Part shown: piece by piece, positions 25,178 to 33,566 of the stretch
How the letters are laid out: every line of letters starts with the position of its first letter
How positions within the stretch are numbered: the stretch's first letter is position 1
Assembly: GCA_003486385.1 (NCBI GenBank)
Contig: DNFT01000044.1
Coordinates: 1-48,136, forward strand
DNA length: 48,136 bases
Source of the DNA: Eubacterium sp.
GTDB lineage: Bacteria; Bacillota; Clostridia; Lachnospirales; Lachnospiraceae
Direction of reading: 5' to 3'
Notes under the pieces: model-generated
Database searches by the model: none
Seen by the model: the letters and a program-made list of their open reading frames with translations, nothing else
What the model was told of the DNA's origin: nothing
Position numbers and translations under genes: made by a program

Positions 25178-25717
25178 ATGGCTATGGTACAGTGTACGGG
25201 CGGTCATTGGTATGATAATGCCAAGTTCATAGAATGTCCATATTGCAGTGCGGGCTCCCAGGGCAGAAGCGGCGGGACAGCCGATTCGCAGGAGGGAAAG
25301 ACGGTGGCATTTGAATGGAAGCAGCCGTATGATAATCGGCAGGAACAGAATGAGGGCAGATTTGAGAACAATGAGAATGAATATATAACGGGCTGGCTGG
25401 TATGTACCAAGGGTCCTGACAAGGGAACCGATTACAGAATTTTCCATGGACAGAACTTTGTCGGAAGAGATTTTTCCATGGATATCGTAATCAGAAATGA
25501 CAACAAGGTCAGCAGAATCAAGCATTGCTGCATCGTGCATGATAATAAGTCCAACAGAACATTCCTTGTGCCTGAGAACGGAAGTCTTGTGGAGTACAAC
25601 GGAGGGATACTTTCTAATGCGGTGGAGCTTAAGAATTATGACACATTCAATATCGGTGACAGCACGATGACCTATGTTGCTTTTTGCGAAGGAGGAAGAA
25701 AATGGACAGAGGATTAG
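25178..25717 (+). CDS. Zinc-ribbon-like plus FHA domain adaptor
   Basis: The 179-residue protein shows the locus-specific N-terminal motif C-x3-H-W-Y-D-x6-9-C-P-x-C (Cys6, His10, Cys20, Cys23), a Gly/Gln-rich linker with a single TVAF threonine motif, and an FHA domain entered by TGWLVCTKG (about 70-175), with NFVGRDFSMD and VSRIKHCCI. The TxAF/TVAFW threonine motif shared with the proteins at 9244 and here may be a kinase target site (inference). It has a strong aaggagg site. Its last 16 bases overlap the start of the VWA gene, which indicates translational coupling. Confidence 0.85.
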   Translation: MAMVQCTGGHWYDNAKFIECPYCSAGSQGRSGGTADSQEGKTVAFEWKQPYDNRQEQNEGRFENNENEYITGWLVCTKGPDKGTDYRIFHGQNFVGRDFSMDIVIRNDNKVSRIKHCCIVHDNKSNRTFLVPENGSLVEYNGGILSNAVELKNYDTFNIGDSTMTYVAFCEGGRKWTED

Positions 25718-27564
25718 TTAAGAGAGTGAAATACAGTCTGATGCGTCCGCTTGCCTTTCTGCTTACATTCTTGTATGTGTTCGGCAGCAGCATAGGTGTC
25801 CGGGCGGATGAGACACAGTCTGATAATGAGTCGGATGGAATTGTTATTGAATCGGTACAGGCTGTTGTACCGCAGCTTACGGCTTATATAAGGGGTGACC
25901 ATCAGATAGGTGTGTCGGATATATCCGCACAGCTTGATGGTGAAGCACTCACGGTAAAGAGCATTGATTTCTTCGAAAATATGGGACAAGGTGTGACATA
26001 CTATATTCTTCTTGACGTGTCGGCTTCGTTCTCAACCTCCTATTTTAATGCACTGCAGAACAGCCTTGTGACATTCAGAAGCGGATTGTCTGATAAGGAC
26101 AGAATGGTGCTTATAACCTTTGGGTCATCGGTTGAGACTGTCCTTGACGGGGATGAGACTGATGAGGAGGCACAGGAGAAGATAATGTCACTTGTAAACG
26201 GTGACAATGACACATACTTCTACGAAGCACTCATGCAGGTGGCGGATGAGACTGACAGGAATAACGATAATTCCCGCGAGGTAATTATGATGATTTCAGA
26301 TGGCGGGGATGACCATAACACGGGCAAAGCGAATGCGCAGGAGGCGATAGCTGCCCTCTATAAGAGAAATATTCCCGTATATGGCTATGCGGCGGGAGCC
26401 AATCAGAATAATATGCAGTCGTTTGCAGAGCTCACCGAGGCATGCGGCGGCACAGTGACGGAATTTACCTCACAGGAAACGGATAAGATTTTTACTAATT
26501 TTAAAAGAATGCTCGGTGAGATGCAGGTTGTGACGCTGATGACGGATAACAACATTGCGAGCAACAAGACGGAGACCTTGCAGCTTACGTTATTGTCAGA
26601 TGGCAGCACGGCTTCACGGTCCGTGCTTATAACCGAGCATATTCCGGATGAGACTGCACCTGAAATAATTGCAGTGAGAAAGAGCGGGGACAAGGAGCTT
26701 ATCATAAGCTTTTCCGAACAGGTGTCAGGCGCGGATAAGGCAACGGCATATGTGGTTACATGTGACGGGATAACCTTGGACGTGATGAATGCGGAATATG
26801 ATGCCTCTGATTGCTCTGCACTTATAAGCTTTAACAGTGATTTAAGTTCAGGAGAGTATGTCATTGAGGTTCGCGGAATTGCGGATATATCGGCGGAGAA
26901 AAACCCTGTTGTTGAGAGCTTCAATAAGGTAATAAAAAGCGAGTCGGACGAGGCAGATACGGAGACTGAGAGCAGCACACAGGCGGAGGACGAGATATCA
27001 GGACAGGCGGAAGATGACAATGCAGCCGACAGTAAAGGCAGTTCATCATATACGGTATTTATTATTGTCGGAGCAGCTGTTCTGATTCTTATTGCTGCGG
27101 GTGTTGTATCGGCAGTACTTGTAAAGAAGAAAAATGCTGAGCAGGAGAGGATAAAGAGGCAGCAGGAGGAAGAACGATTAAGGAAGAGTTCGCAGACCGC
27201 AGACCGTGATGAACGTATACAGCAGCCGAAGCAGAATAAGACGGTTCAGCTTCAGCTGGATGCAGGAAGAAGGATTGTATTCGAGATTCTCAATGTTGAG
27301 GCGGGACAGAACAGCATTGTTGAGGCTGAGCTTAACAAGTCAATGATTGTCGGAAGAGCAGATATATGTGATGTGTGCATAAAGGATAACAGGATAAGCC
27401 GTCAGCATTTTGCACTGGAGGAGAAGAACAGCTTAATATATGTGCGTGACTTGCAGACGACCAATGGTACAAGTGTCAATGGTGTTAAATTAAGCGGAGC
27501 AAAGCAGCTTAATAACAATGATATCATATCGGCAGGTTCCGTGAAATTAAGGGTACGATGGTAG
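25702..27564 (+). CDS. External von Willebrand A domain, membrane helix, internal FHA domain
   Basis: The 620-residue protein has a signal peptide (to about 35), a VWA domain (about 100-290) with MIDAS motif DVSASFS and ISDGGDD, an Ig/SwmB-like beta domain (about 315-405), an acidic linker, a membrane helix (about 452-474, preceding KKKNAEQE) and a C-terminal FHA domain (about 540-620) with VGRADICDV, ISRQHFALE and TNGTSVNG. The predicted topology puts VWA outside and FHA inside. VWA domains bind protein ligands or organise cell-surface structures; the FHA end would connect to phosphorylated partners. The ATG at 25702 is chosen because ggagga lies six bases upstream; the TTG at 25684 is unlikely. 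Confidence 0.88.
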   Translation: MDRGLVKRVKYSLMRPLAFLLTFLYVFGSSIGVRADETQSDNESDGIVIESVQAVVPQLTAYIRGDHQIGVSDISAQLDGEALTVKSIDFFENMGQGVTYYILLDVSASFSTSYFNALQNSLVTFRSGLSDKDRMVLITFGSSVETVLDGDETDEEAQEKIMSLVNGDNDTYFYEALMQVADETDRNNDNSREVIMMISDGGDDHNTGKANAQEAIAALYKRNIPVYGYAAGANQNNMQSFAELTEACGGTVTEFTSQETDKIFTNFKRMLGEMQVVTLMTDNNIASNKTETLQLTLLSDGSTASRSVLITEHIPDETAPEIIAVRKSGDKELIISFSEQVSGADKATAYVVTCDGITLDVMNAEYDASDCSALISFNSDLSSGEYVIEVRGIADISAEKNPVVESFNKVIKSESDEADTETESSTQAEDEISGQAEDDNAADSKGSSSYTVFIIVGAAVLILIAAGVVSAVLVKKKNAEQERIKRQQEEERLRKSSQTADRDERIQQPKQNKTVQLQLDAGRRIVFEILNVEAGQNSIVEAELNKSMIVGRADICDVCIKDNRISRQHFALEEKNSLIYVRDLQTTNGTSVNGVKLSGAKQLNNNDIISAGSVKLRVRW

Positions 27565-27576
27565 GGGGTGGCTTAA

Positions 27577-28920
27577 GTGGATGAAAGTACATTTTCGCTT
27601 AAAAACGGCACCATGGTCAGCGGTGACAGGTACACGATAGAATCGCTGATTGGTGCGGGAGGCTTCGGAATTACATACAAGGCAGTTGATAACAGCAGCA
27701 ATAAGGTATGTGCGATAAAGGAATATGTACCGCTCGGATTATGCAGCCGGCTTCCTGACGGAAAACTGATTGCCATGGGAGGGGATAAGACGGAATATTA
27801 CGAGCATGGCAAGCAGCGCTTTATGGAGGAAGCACAGTGCCTTATGACACTTCGGGATATACCGAATATTGTGCGGGTTATGAACTGCTTTGAGGAACGT
27901 GGAACGGCATATTATGTGATGGAGTACCTTAAGGGCTGCGACATAAAGCATCTTATGAGAAGGATGCCGGGAGGAAAGTTCTGTGTGGAGGATGCTGTCA
28001 ACATAATTGGGATAGCCGCGACCTCACTGCAGCAGATTCATGCCACCAAGATGATGCTTCACAGAGATATAAGCCCGGACAATATATTTTTCTGCGATGA
28101 CGGTGCTGTATATCTTATTGACTTCGGAAGTGCCAAGCATATATGCCAGCAGCAGGATCAGAACTTCTCGGTAGTCTTAAAGCCGGGCTTCGCACCGATA
28201 GAGCAGTATTCGAGAAAGGGCGCTCAGGGAACCTACACGGATGTGTATGCACTGGCGGGAACGCTTTATTATATGCTCACGGGTGTCATGGTGCCATCTG
28301 CGACCGACAGGGTGAACGGAAAGGGCTATGAACCTGCATATCAGGTATGTCCCGACATACCAAGGAGTCTGTCAGATACCATTGACAAGGCACTCGAACT
28401 TGACTACAAGCAGAGACTTCAGACAGCCTATGAATTCGCACAGGGTATAACGCAGTACAGACGAGAGAATGCTGTCGATGCGGTGGTAACTGAAACGGCT
28501 GCCGCACATGAAGAGAAGACAAAAACAATAAGCATTTACGATAGGAAAAAAGTTGAGGATATTCAAGGTGTATCGAATGATATTGTCGCACGTCGCAAGC
28601 CTAAGCCGTATGTTGAGATTGCCAACAGCGAGTTCTCGGGAAAGCGGTGGATAATTCCATTGCAGACGGAATTGATTGTCGGACGTTCATCAGCCGTGAG
28701 CAACATTGTTGTTCCATCGTTTGCCGCGGTATCGAAGGAGCATTGCCACATAATGTTTGATGAGAAGGAGGACTGCTTCTTCGTATATGATACCTCCAAC
28801 AACGGGACGACAACGGAACAGATTGTATGCCCTAAGGAACAGTGGATACCTATAAGAAATCAGCATTTTATTATTTTGGCCGCTGTGTGCTGCCTTAAGA
28901 TTGGGGTGGATTATGAGTAG
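27577..28920 (+). CDS. Soluble Ser/Thr kinase with C-terminal FHA domain
   Basis: The 447-residue protein has a Hanks-type kinase domain (about 18-290) with GAGGFG, catalytic Lys48 (CAIKEY), HRD 162-164, DFG 182-184 and KPGFAPIEQY, then a linker and an FHA domain (about 345-435) with IVGRSSAVSN, VSKEHCHIM and SNNGTTTE. There is no membrane helix, unlike the two upstream kinases. The FHA domain could recruit it to phosphorylated linkers of its own or of the other kinases, giving a relay. It starts with GTG after a purine-rich ggggg site and overlaps the next PP2C gene by eight bases (ATGAGTAG), a classic coupled kinase-phosphatase pair. Confidence 0.9.
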   Translation: MDESTFSLKNGTMVSGDRYTIESLIGAGGFGITYKAVDNSSNKVCAIKEYVPLGLCSRLPDGKLIAMGGDKTEYYEHGKQRFMEEAQCLMTLRDIPNIVRVMNCFEERGTAYYVMEYLKGCDIKHLMRRMPGGKFCVEDAVNIIGIAATSLQQIHATKMMLHRDISPDNIFFCDDGAVYLIDFGSAKHICQQQDQNFSVVLKPGFAPIEQYSRKGAQGTYTDVYALAGTLYYMLTGVMVPSATDRVNGKGYEPAYQVCPDIPRSLSDTIDKALELDYKQRLQTAYEFAQGITQYRRENAVDAVVTETAAAHEEKTKTISIYDRKKVEDIQGVSNDIVARRKPKPYVEIANSEFSGKRWIIPLQTELIVGRSSAVSNIVVPSFAAVSKEHCHIMFDEKEDCFFVYDTSNNGTTTEQIVCPKEQWIPIRNQHFIILAAVCCLKIGVDYE

Positions 28921-29707
28921 AGATGAAGCTGTAAGGACTATTAAGCTTGAGGAGGAATGCAGACTTAAGCTGTATGGAAGCACATTTATAGGAACAAGGG
29001 CATATCAGCAGGACAGAATGTTCATGCATGAGGGAAGCAATATGTCGGTTGCTGCCGTATGCGACGGAATGGGCGGAATGGATTCGGGCGAGAGAGCCAG
29101 CCAGCTGGCTGTTGATATACTGAGAGAGGATTTGCCGCAGCTTGAGGAGGCGGAGGATATAAGACGCTTTCTATATGATGAGGCTGCCAAGATTAATGAG
29201 AAGGTGGCTGATTTTACTGATGATAACGGCGTGCCTATTGAGTCGGGAAGCACTATTGTCATGACGGTAGTTAAGGGTGATAAGCTGTATATTATGTCGG
29301 CAGGTGACAGCAGAATATATCTGATACATGATGATAAATTCATGCGGCTTACAAGGGACCATAATTACAGAATGAGACTTGATGAGAGGCTTCGTCTTGG
29401 CATGATTGATATGGATACATACATGCTTGAGGAGGCAAGGGCTGAGGCCCTTATAAGCTTCCTTGGTATCGGAAGCTCAATACTTATTGATACCAACAGT
29501 GAACCCATTGAGCTCACATACGGCGACAGGATTATTCTGTGCAGTGACGGGCTGTATAAGGGTATAGATGATGATGCCATTGAACATATCGTCATGGAGA
29601 ATCAGATGTATGTGGAAGGGCTTGCGGATAAGCTCATTGAGGAAGCTCTGTTTCACTCGCCGTCAGGTATGGACAACACCACTGTAATAGTGGGTATATA
29701 CGAATAA
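28913..29707 (+). CDS. PP2C-family Ser/Thr protein phosphatase
   Basis: This 264-residue protein has the PP2C motifs GTRAYQQDR, CDGMGGMDSGE, SAGDSRIYL, CSDGLYKG and MDNTTVIV. It is cytoplasmic and probably reverses phosphorylation by the kinase encoded just before it, whose stop codon it overlaps. It differs from the phosphatase at 8505 (for example GMGG versus GLGGHGKG and an RxxQQDR rather than NEDS start), so the two are diverged paralogues and may have different targets. I chose the ATG at 28913 over an upstream TTG-type start because of the overlap and the preceding ggggtgg. Confidence 0.9.
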   Translation: MSRDEAVRTIKLEEECRLKLYGSTFIGTRAYQQDRMFMHEGSNMSVAAVCDGMGGMDSGERASQLAVDILREDLPQLEEAEDIRRFLYDEAAKINEKVADFTDDNGVPIESGSTIVMTVVKGDKLYIMSAGDSRIYLIHDDKFMRLTRDHNYRMRLDERLRLGMIDMDTYMLEEARAEALISFLGIGSSILIDTNSEPIELTYGDRIILCSDGLYKGIDDDAIEHIVMENQMYVEGLADKLIEEALFHSPSGMDNTTVIVGIYE

Positions 29708-29723
29708 CAGGTAGAAATACCTG
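29708..29723 (+). other. Small GAAA-tetraloop hairpin
   Basis: CAGGTA-GAAA-TACCTG, a perfect six-base-pair stem with a GNRA-type loop, starts directly after the PP2C stop codon and precedes the next gene's leader. No T run follows. It may mark an RNA processing or stabilising site. Confidence 0.45.
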
Positions 29724-29755
29724 CAAATAAATAACAATCCAAGGAGGAAATAATT

Positions 29756-30430
29756 ATGAATTTAATACAGTGTGTTAACGGACATTATTATGATGGAGAT
29801 AGGTTCTCATCCTGCCCTCACTGTAAGGGAGGAGCAGCTTCGTCATCTGAGGAATCGGTCACGATTTCCTATGACAGCACCGCAAACCCTACGGTTGATA
29901 CAGGAGCCGCCGCATCCTCACCTACAATAAAGGAGGTAACATCCAACCAGAATACAGCCAATACGAACGCAGCAGTTAAGCTGTCAACCGCTCCGACGGC
30001 ACCGATAGTACAGCCGTTGGATGATGCGACACCGAAGACTGTCCGCCTGTATGAGACTGAGATGGAGATTGAGCCGGTTGTGGGCTGGCTGGTTGCCCTC
30101 AGCGGAAAGGCTAAGGGAAAGAGCTACATGCTTAAAGCGGGACCTAATTTCATCGGACGTGACAGTTCAATGAATGTATCAATCACAGAGGACAATACTG
30201 TATCGAGAAATAAGCATGCAGTGGTAATCTATGACCCTAAATCAAGAAGATTCTTTGCACTTCCGGGCGAGTCGAGAGCTCTGTTCTACGTTGATGATGA
30301 GGTGGTTCTCAACAATGTTGAGGTAAAGGACAGACAGCTTCTCACCGTTGGCGAGACCAAGCTTATGCTTGTGGCATTCTGCAATGAAAAGTTCGCATGG
30401 GAGGATCTTAAGGAGGATAAGGATGAATAA
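29756..30430 (+). CDS. Zinc-ribbon-like plus FHA domain adaptor
   Basis: The 224-residue protein has the motif C-x3-H-Y-Y-D-x6-C-P-x-C (Cys6, His10, Cys20, Cys23), a long Ser/Thr/Ala/Pro-rich linker (about 27-100) with many candidate phosphothreonines including TVRLYE, and an FHA domain (about 105-220) entered by VVGWLVALSG, with NFIGRDSSMN and VSRNKHAVV. It is the third full member of the family found at 9244 and 25178. Aaggagg lies nine bases upstream. Its stop overlaps the ATG of the next gene. Confidence 0.86.
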   Translation: MNLIQCVNGHYYDGDRFSSCPHCKGGAASSSEESVTISYDSTANPTVDTGAAASSPTIKEVTSNQNTANTNAAVKLSTAPTAPIVQPLDDATPKTVRLYETEMEIEPVVGWLVALSGKAKGKSYMLKAGPNFIGRDSSMNVSITEDNTVSRNKHAVVIYDPKSRRFFALPGESRALFYVDDEVVLNNVEVKDRQLLTVGETKLMLVAFCNEKFAWEDLKEDKDE

Positions 30431-31256
30431 TAAAAAAATAGGAAAACGTGAATTATTTATTGCATCATTGGTTCTAAGTGCAGTTGCGGTAGTGTCCTTG
30501 TTTTTGCCGATTATAAAAGTGCAGCCTGTGAGCATATGGGATTTTGAGGTGGAGTTCAGCTCGATAGCGGGTTATCAGCTTCTGTTCGGAAGCGGGAACA
30601 GTATCGTTGATTTCATAAGCCTGAATCTTGCGGGCAGCGAGCTGCGCATACTTGCAGCCATGTTCGTTGTAATCCCTATGGTGCTCAATATTGTCGCGGT
30701 TGTGTTAAAACTTATTTTTAATAGCAAAAGGTCTGGAAATATTGTTCCTGTGATTCTTGATGTGATTGCACTTGTAGAGGTGATTCTTGCAACTATCATA
30801 GCATCGGTTGTTCCTGCCTTCGGAAGCATAATATTCATGGCAGCTATGGTGCTTAATATCGTTGTGAACATTGCATCACTTATGCAGCATGATGAAAAGG
30901 TTGAGAATAAGAGCGTTGAAAAGAAGGATGATAAGCCTGTCAAGGCCGCTGCTGAGCACGCGCTTAAGGGTGTATCGGGAGTGTATGCCGGAGCGGTGGT
31001 TAAGCTTAGCACACAGCCGTTGTGGATTGGAAGAGACTCTTCTAAGTGCAACATAGTACTTGAGGGCGGGAAGGTCAGCAGACAGCATTGCTGTATATGG
31101 CTTGATGAGAACGGTAAGGTAATGTTCAAGGATACATCAACCAATGGTGTATACTTTCCTAACGGGGACAGAATGTTAAGCAACATCGATATGGAGCTTA
31201 ATGAGGGCGAGACCATATTCATAGGCAACAGTGAGAACAGTTTTCAGATAATATAA
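30423..31256 (+). CDS. Membrane protein with cytoplasmic FHA domain
   Basis: The 277-residue protein has three to four hydrophobic segments in its first 150 residues, a Lys/Glu/Asp-rich linker (KVENKSVEKKDDK), and a C-terminal FHA domain (about 185-275) with WIGRDSSKCN, VSRQHCCIW and STNGVYFPNG. It would place a phosphothreonine reader at the membrane, perhaps as a scaffold for the EssC or ABC complexes. The ATG at 30423 is inside the end of the preceding gene and is preceded by aggagg, so I prefer it to the upstream TTG-type reading at 30348. Confidence 0.85.
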   Translation: MNNKKIGKRELFIASLVLSAVAVVSLFLPIIKVQPVSIWDFEVEFSSIAGYQLLFGSGNSIVDFISLNLAGSELRILAAMFVVIPMVLNIVAVVLKLIFNSKRSGNIVPVILDVIALVEVILATIIASVVPAFGSIIFMAAMVLNIVVNIASLMQHDEKVENKSVEKKDDKPVKAAAEHALKGVSGVYAGAVVKLSTQPLWIGRDSSKCNIVLEGGKVSRQHCCIWLDENGKVMFKDTSTNGVYFPNGDRMLSNIDMELNEGETIFIGNSENSFQII

Positions 31257-31275
31257 TCGTACACGGAGGATTAGC

Positions 31276-33558
31276 ATGAGAGAAGATATGGCTTCTTTGA
31301 TAATTATTGATTCTCAGGGAGTAAGAAATATTGACTTTAATGATTACAGGAAAGAGACATTATTGATTGGAAGGAATGGGAATGAATGTGATATTGCGGT
31401 AGCGTCAGCTTATGCATCGGGCAGACATCTGTATTTTATTAGAAAATTCGGAGAATGCTTTCTGTGTGATGAGGGCAGCACCAACGGAACCTTCCTGATT
31501 AAGGGTGAAAACAGGGTCGATATCAGAAAGACAGGACCATATAAGCTGAAGGAAGCCACTTCAATCTGCTATCTGGGTGACGGCGGGCATCCTGGTGAAG
31601 AGGCAATACTTGTGTTCACCACACAGAACAATGGTGAGCTTAAGTCGGTGCATCTTGAACAGGGAAATACGCTGATAGGACGAAGCGAGGACTGTGATAT
31701 AAGACTTCTGCACCCGATGGTGTCAAGACGGCATGCAGTTGTGAGCAGGAATGCTGATATTATCACTATAGGTGATATGGGAAGTCTTAATGGAGTTCTT
31801 GTGAACGGAGTAGCAGTCAATAAATCAGTTCAGGTATCACGCACGGCAGTTGTTCAGATTGCGGATACGGTTATAATTATACACAATGGTTATCTGCTGT
31901 ACTTTCGCTCGGTATCGGGCGTTAGTGTGGAGGTGAATCATATTGAGAAAAAGGTTGGAAAAGGCAAAAAAATCTTAAATGATGTAAGCCTTAGTATAGG
32001 TGAGAATGAATTTGTTGCCATAATCGGCGGTTCCGGTGCGGGAAAGACGACGCTCATGAACGCAATCAGCGGCTTTGATTCGAAGCTGAGTGCCGGAAAT
32101 ATTTCTGTGAATGGGGCGGATTTACACAAGAATTTTGATGTTTTAAAGGGAATCATAGGCTATGTGCCGCAGCAGGATATTATATACGAGAATCTTACGC
32201 TTAGGAGAATGCTCGAATATACTGCGAAGATGAAGATGGATAGCAGCGTGGGAAGCGCTGAACGTGCTGAGCGTATTGAAAAGGTGCTTGAAATGGTGGA
32301 GCTCATAGAGCACAAGGATACATATATCCGCAAGCTGAGCGGCGGACAGAAGAAGAGAGCAAGCATTGCAGTGGAGCTGCTTGCAGACCCGAAACTGTTC
32401 TTCCTTGATGAGCCGACATCAGGACTTGACCCGGGGACAGAGCAGAATCTTATGAAGACTCTGAAAAAGCTGTCCAAGACACAGGGAAAGACAATAATTA
32501 TGGTAACCCATACTACACAGAGCTTAAATCTCTGTGACAAGATTATCATAATGGGTACGGGCGGCCGCCTGTGTTATATGGGAACACCTGAGGAGACACT
32601 GAACTTTTTTGAAACGGACAGTCTTGTCAATGTATATAATATGGTCAATTCGGATGCACTGATGTGGGAGAAAAAGTTCAAGGATAACAACGATAACAAT
32701 ATTCAGAGTCCGCACAAGGAGCATGAGAAGATAAAGGTAGGAAATAAGGTATCGTTATGGAACCAGTTCAAGGTACTTACGATGAGATATGCAGAGCTGA
32801 TGCTTCATGATATACCAAGGCTTGCACTGCTTCTTGCACAGCCGGTTATTATTGCTGTTTTGCTGGGAATTGTTGCAGCGGAGGAGGTATTTGATATATA
32901 TGAGGACACGAAATCAATACTTTTTGCCCTTGTATGCTCCGGAATATGGATTGGTCTGTTCAATTCAATTCAGGAAATATGCAAGGAACGTGTGATTCTT
33001 AAGAGAGAATATATGGCGAATCTGAGGCTTCCGATATATATTCTTTCTAAATATGTGGTACAGCTTGTGCTTGGACTGGTTCAGACATTGCTTATGCTTG
33101 GTCTGTTCGCTGTGCTTGTCGGAATACCGAAGGAGGGAATAATATTTAGTTCCGGCTTTGTTGAGTGTGCGCTTACGCTGCTGCTGACTGTGATGGCATC
33201 GGCAGCAATGGGACTTATTATATCTGCATTTGCCAAGAATGGTGACAGGGCAATGACCTTTGCACCTTTTGTATTGATAGTACAACTGTTGTTCTCGGGT
33301 ATTCTCTTCAAGCTTGAAGGAGCGGTTGATGTGATTTCGAGAGTTACCGTAAGCAGATGGGCGATCGAGGGGCTCGGAAGCACTGCTGACTTAAATATGC
33401 TCATGTCAAAGACGGGAATACCAAGACAGGCAGAGAATTTATTTACACATTCTGCACAGCATTTATGGCAGGTATGGGGCATTCTTATGATATTCGTTGT
33501 GGTGTTTGGCATACTTGCGTCGGTGCTTCTTAAGAGTGTGGCGAAGGATCAGAGATAG
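31276..33558 (+). CDS. ABC exporter with two FHA domains (FHA-FHA-ABC-ABC2 membrane)
   Basis: In order, the 760 residues carry FHA 1 (about 28-95; LIGRNGNECD, SGRHLYF, STNGTF), FHA 2 (about 130-190; LIGRSEDCD, VSRRHAVV, SLNGVLVNG), an ABC ATPase (about 220-450; Walker A GGSGAGKTT at 251-259, signature LSGGQKKR, FLDEPTSGLD) and an ABC2/ABCG-type membrane domain (about 490-755, six hydrophobic segments). This is the layout of Mycobacterium tuberculosis Rv1747, a cell-envelope exporter controlled by phosphothreonine binding to its FHA domains and by kinase PknF (known from the literature). By analogy this exporter is under control of the local kinases. The substrate is unknown. Confidence 0.92.
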   Translation: MREDMASLIIIDSQGVRNIDFNDYRKETLLIGRNGNECDIAVASAYASGRHLYFIRKFGECFLCDEGSTNGTFLIKGENRVDIRKTGPYKLKEATSICYLGDGGHPGEEAILVFTTQNNGELKSVHLEQGNTLIGRSEDCDIRLLHPMVSRRHAVVSRNADIITIGDMGSLNGVLVNGVAVNKSVQVSRTAVVQIADTVIIIHNGYLLYFRSVSGVSVEVNHIEKKVGKGKKILNDVSLSIGENEFVAIIGGSGAGKTTLMNAISGFDSKLSAGNISVNGADLHKNFDVLKGIIGYVPQQDIIYENLTLRRMLEYTAKMKMDSSVGSAERAERIEKVLEMVELIEHKDTYIRKLSGGQKKRASIAVELLADPKLFFLDEPTSGLDPGTEQNLMKTLKKLSKTQGKTIIMVTHTTQSLNLCDKIIIMGTGGRLCYMGTPEETLNFFETDSLVNVYNMVNSDALMWEKKFKDNNDNNIQSPHKEHEKIKVGNKVSLWNQFKVLTMRYAELMLHDIPRLALLLAQPVIIAVLLGIVAAEEVFDIYEDTKSILFALVCSGIWIGLFNSIQEICKERVILKREYMANLRLPIYILSKYVVQLVLGLVQTLLMLGLFAVLVGIPKEGIIFSSGFVECALTLLLTVMASAAMGLIISAFAKNGDRAMTFAPFVLIVQLLFSGILFKLEGAVDVISRVTVSRWAIEGLGSTADLNMLMSKTGIPRQAENLFTHSAQHLWQVWGILMIFVVVFGILASVLLKSVAKDQR

Positions 33559-33566
33559 GAGCGGGT

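Noticed and set aside
25684..25702. Upstream TTG start for the VWA gene
   Set aside because: The ATG at 25702 has a well spaced ggagga, and the extra residues (Arg/Lys-rich) come from that ribosome binding site itself.
30575..31228. 217-codon minus-strand frame
   Set aside because: Antisense to the membrane FHA gene, whose domain motifs are clear; no start signals.
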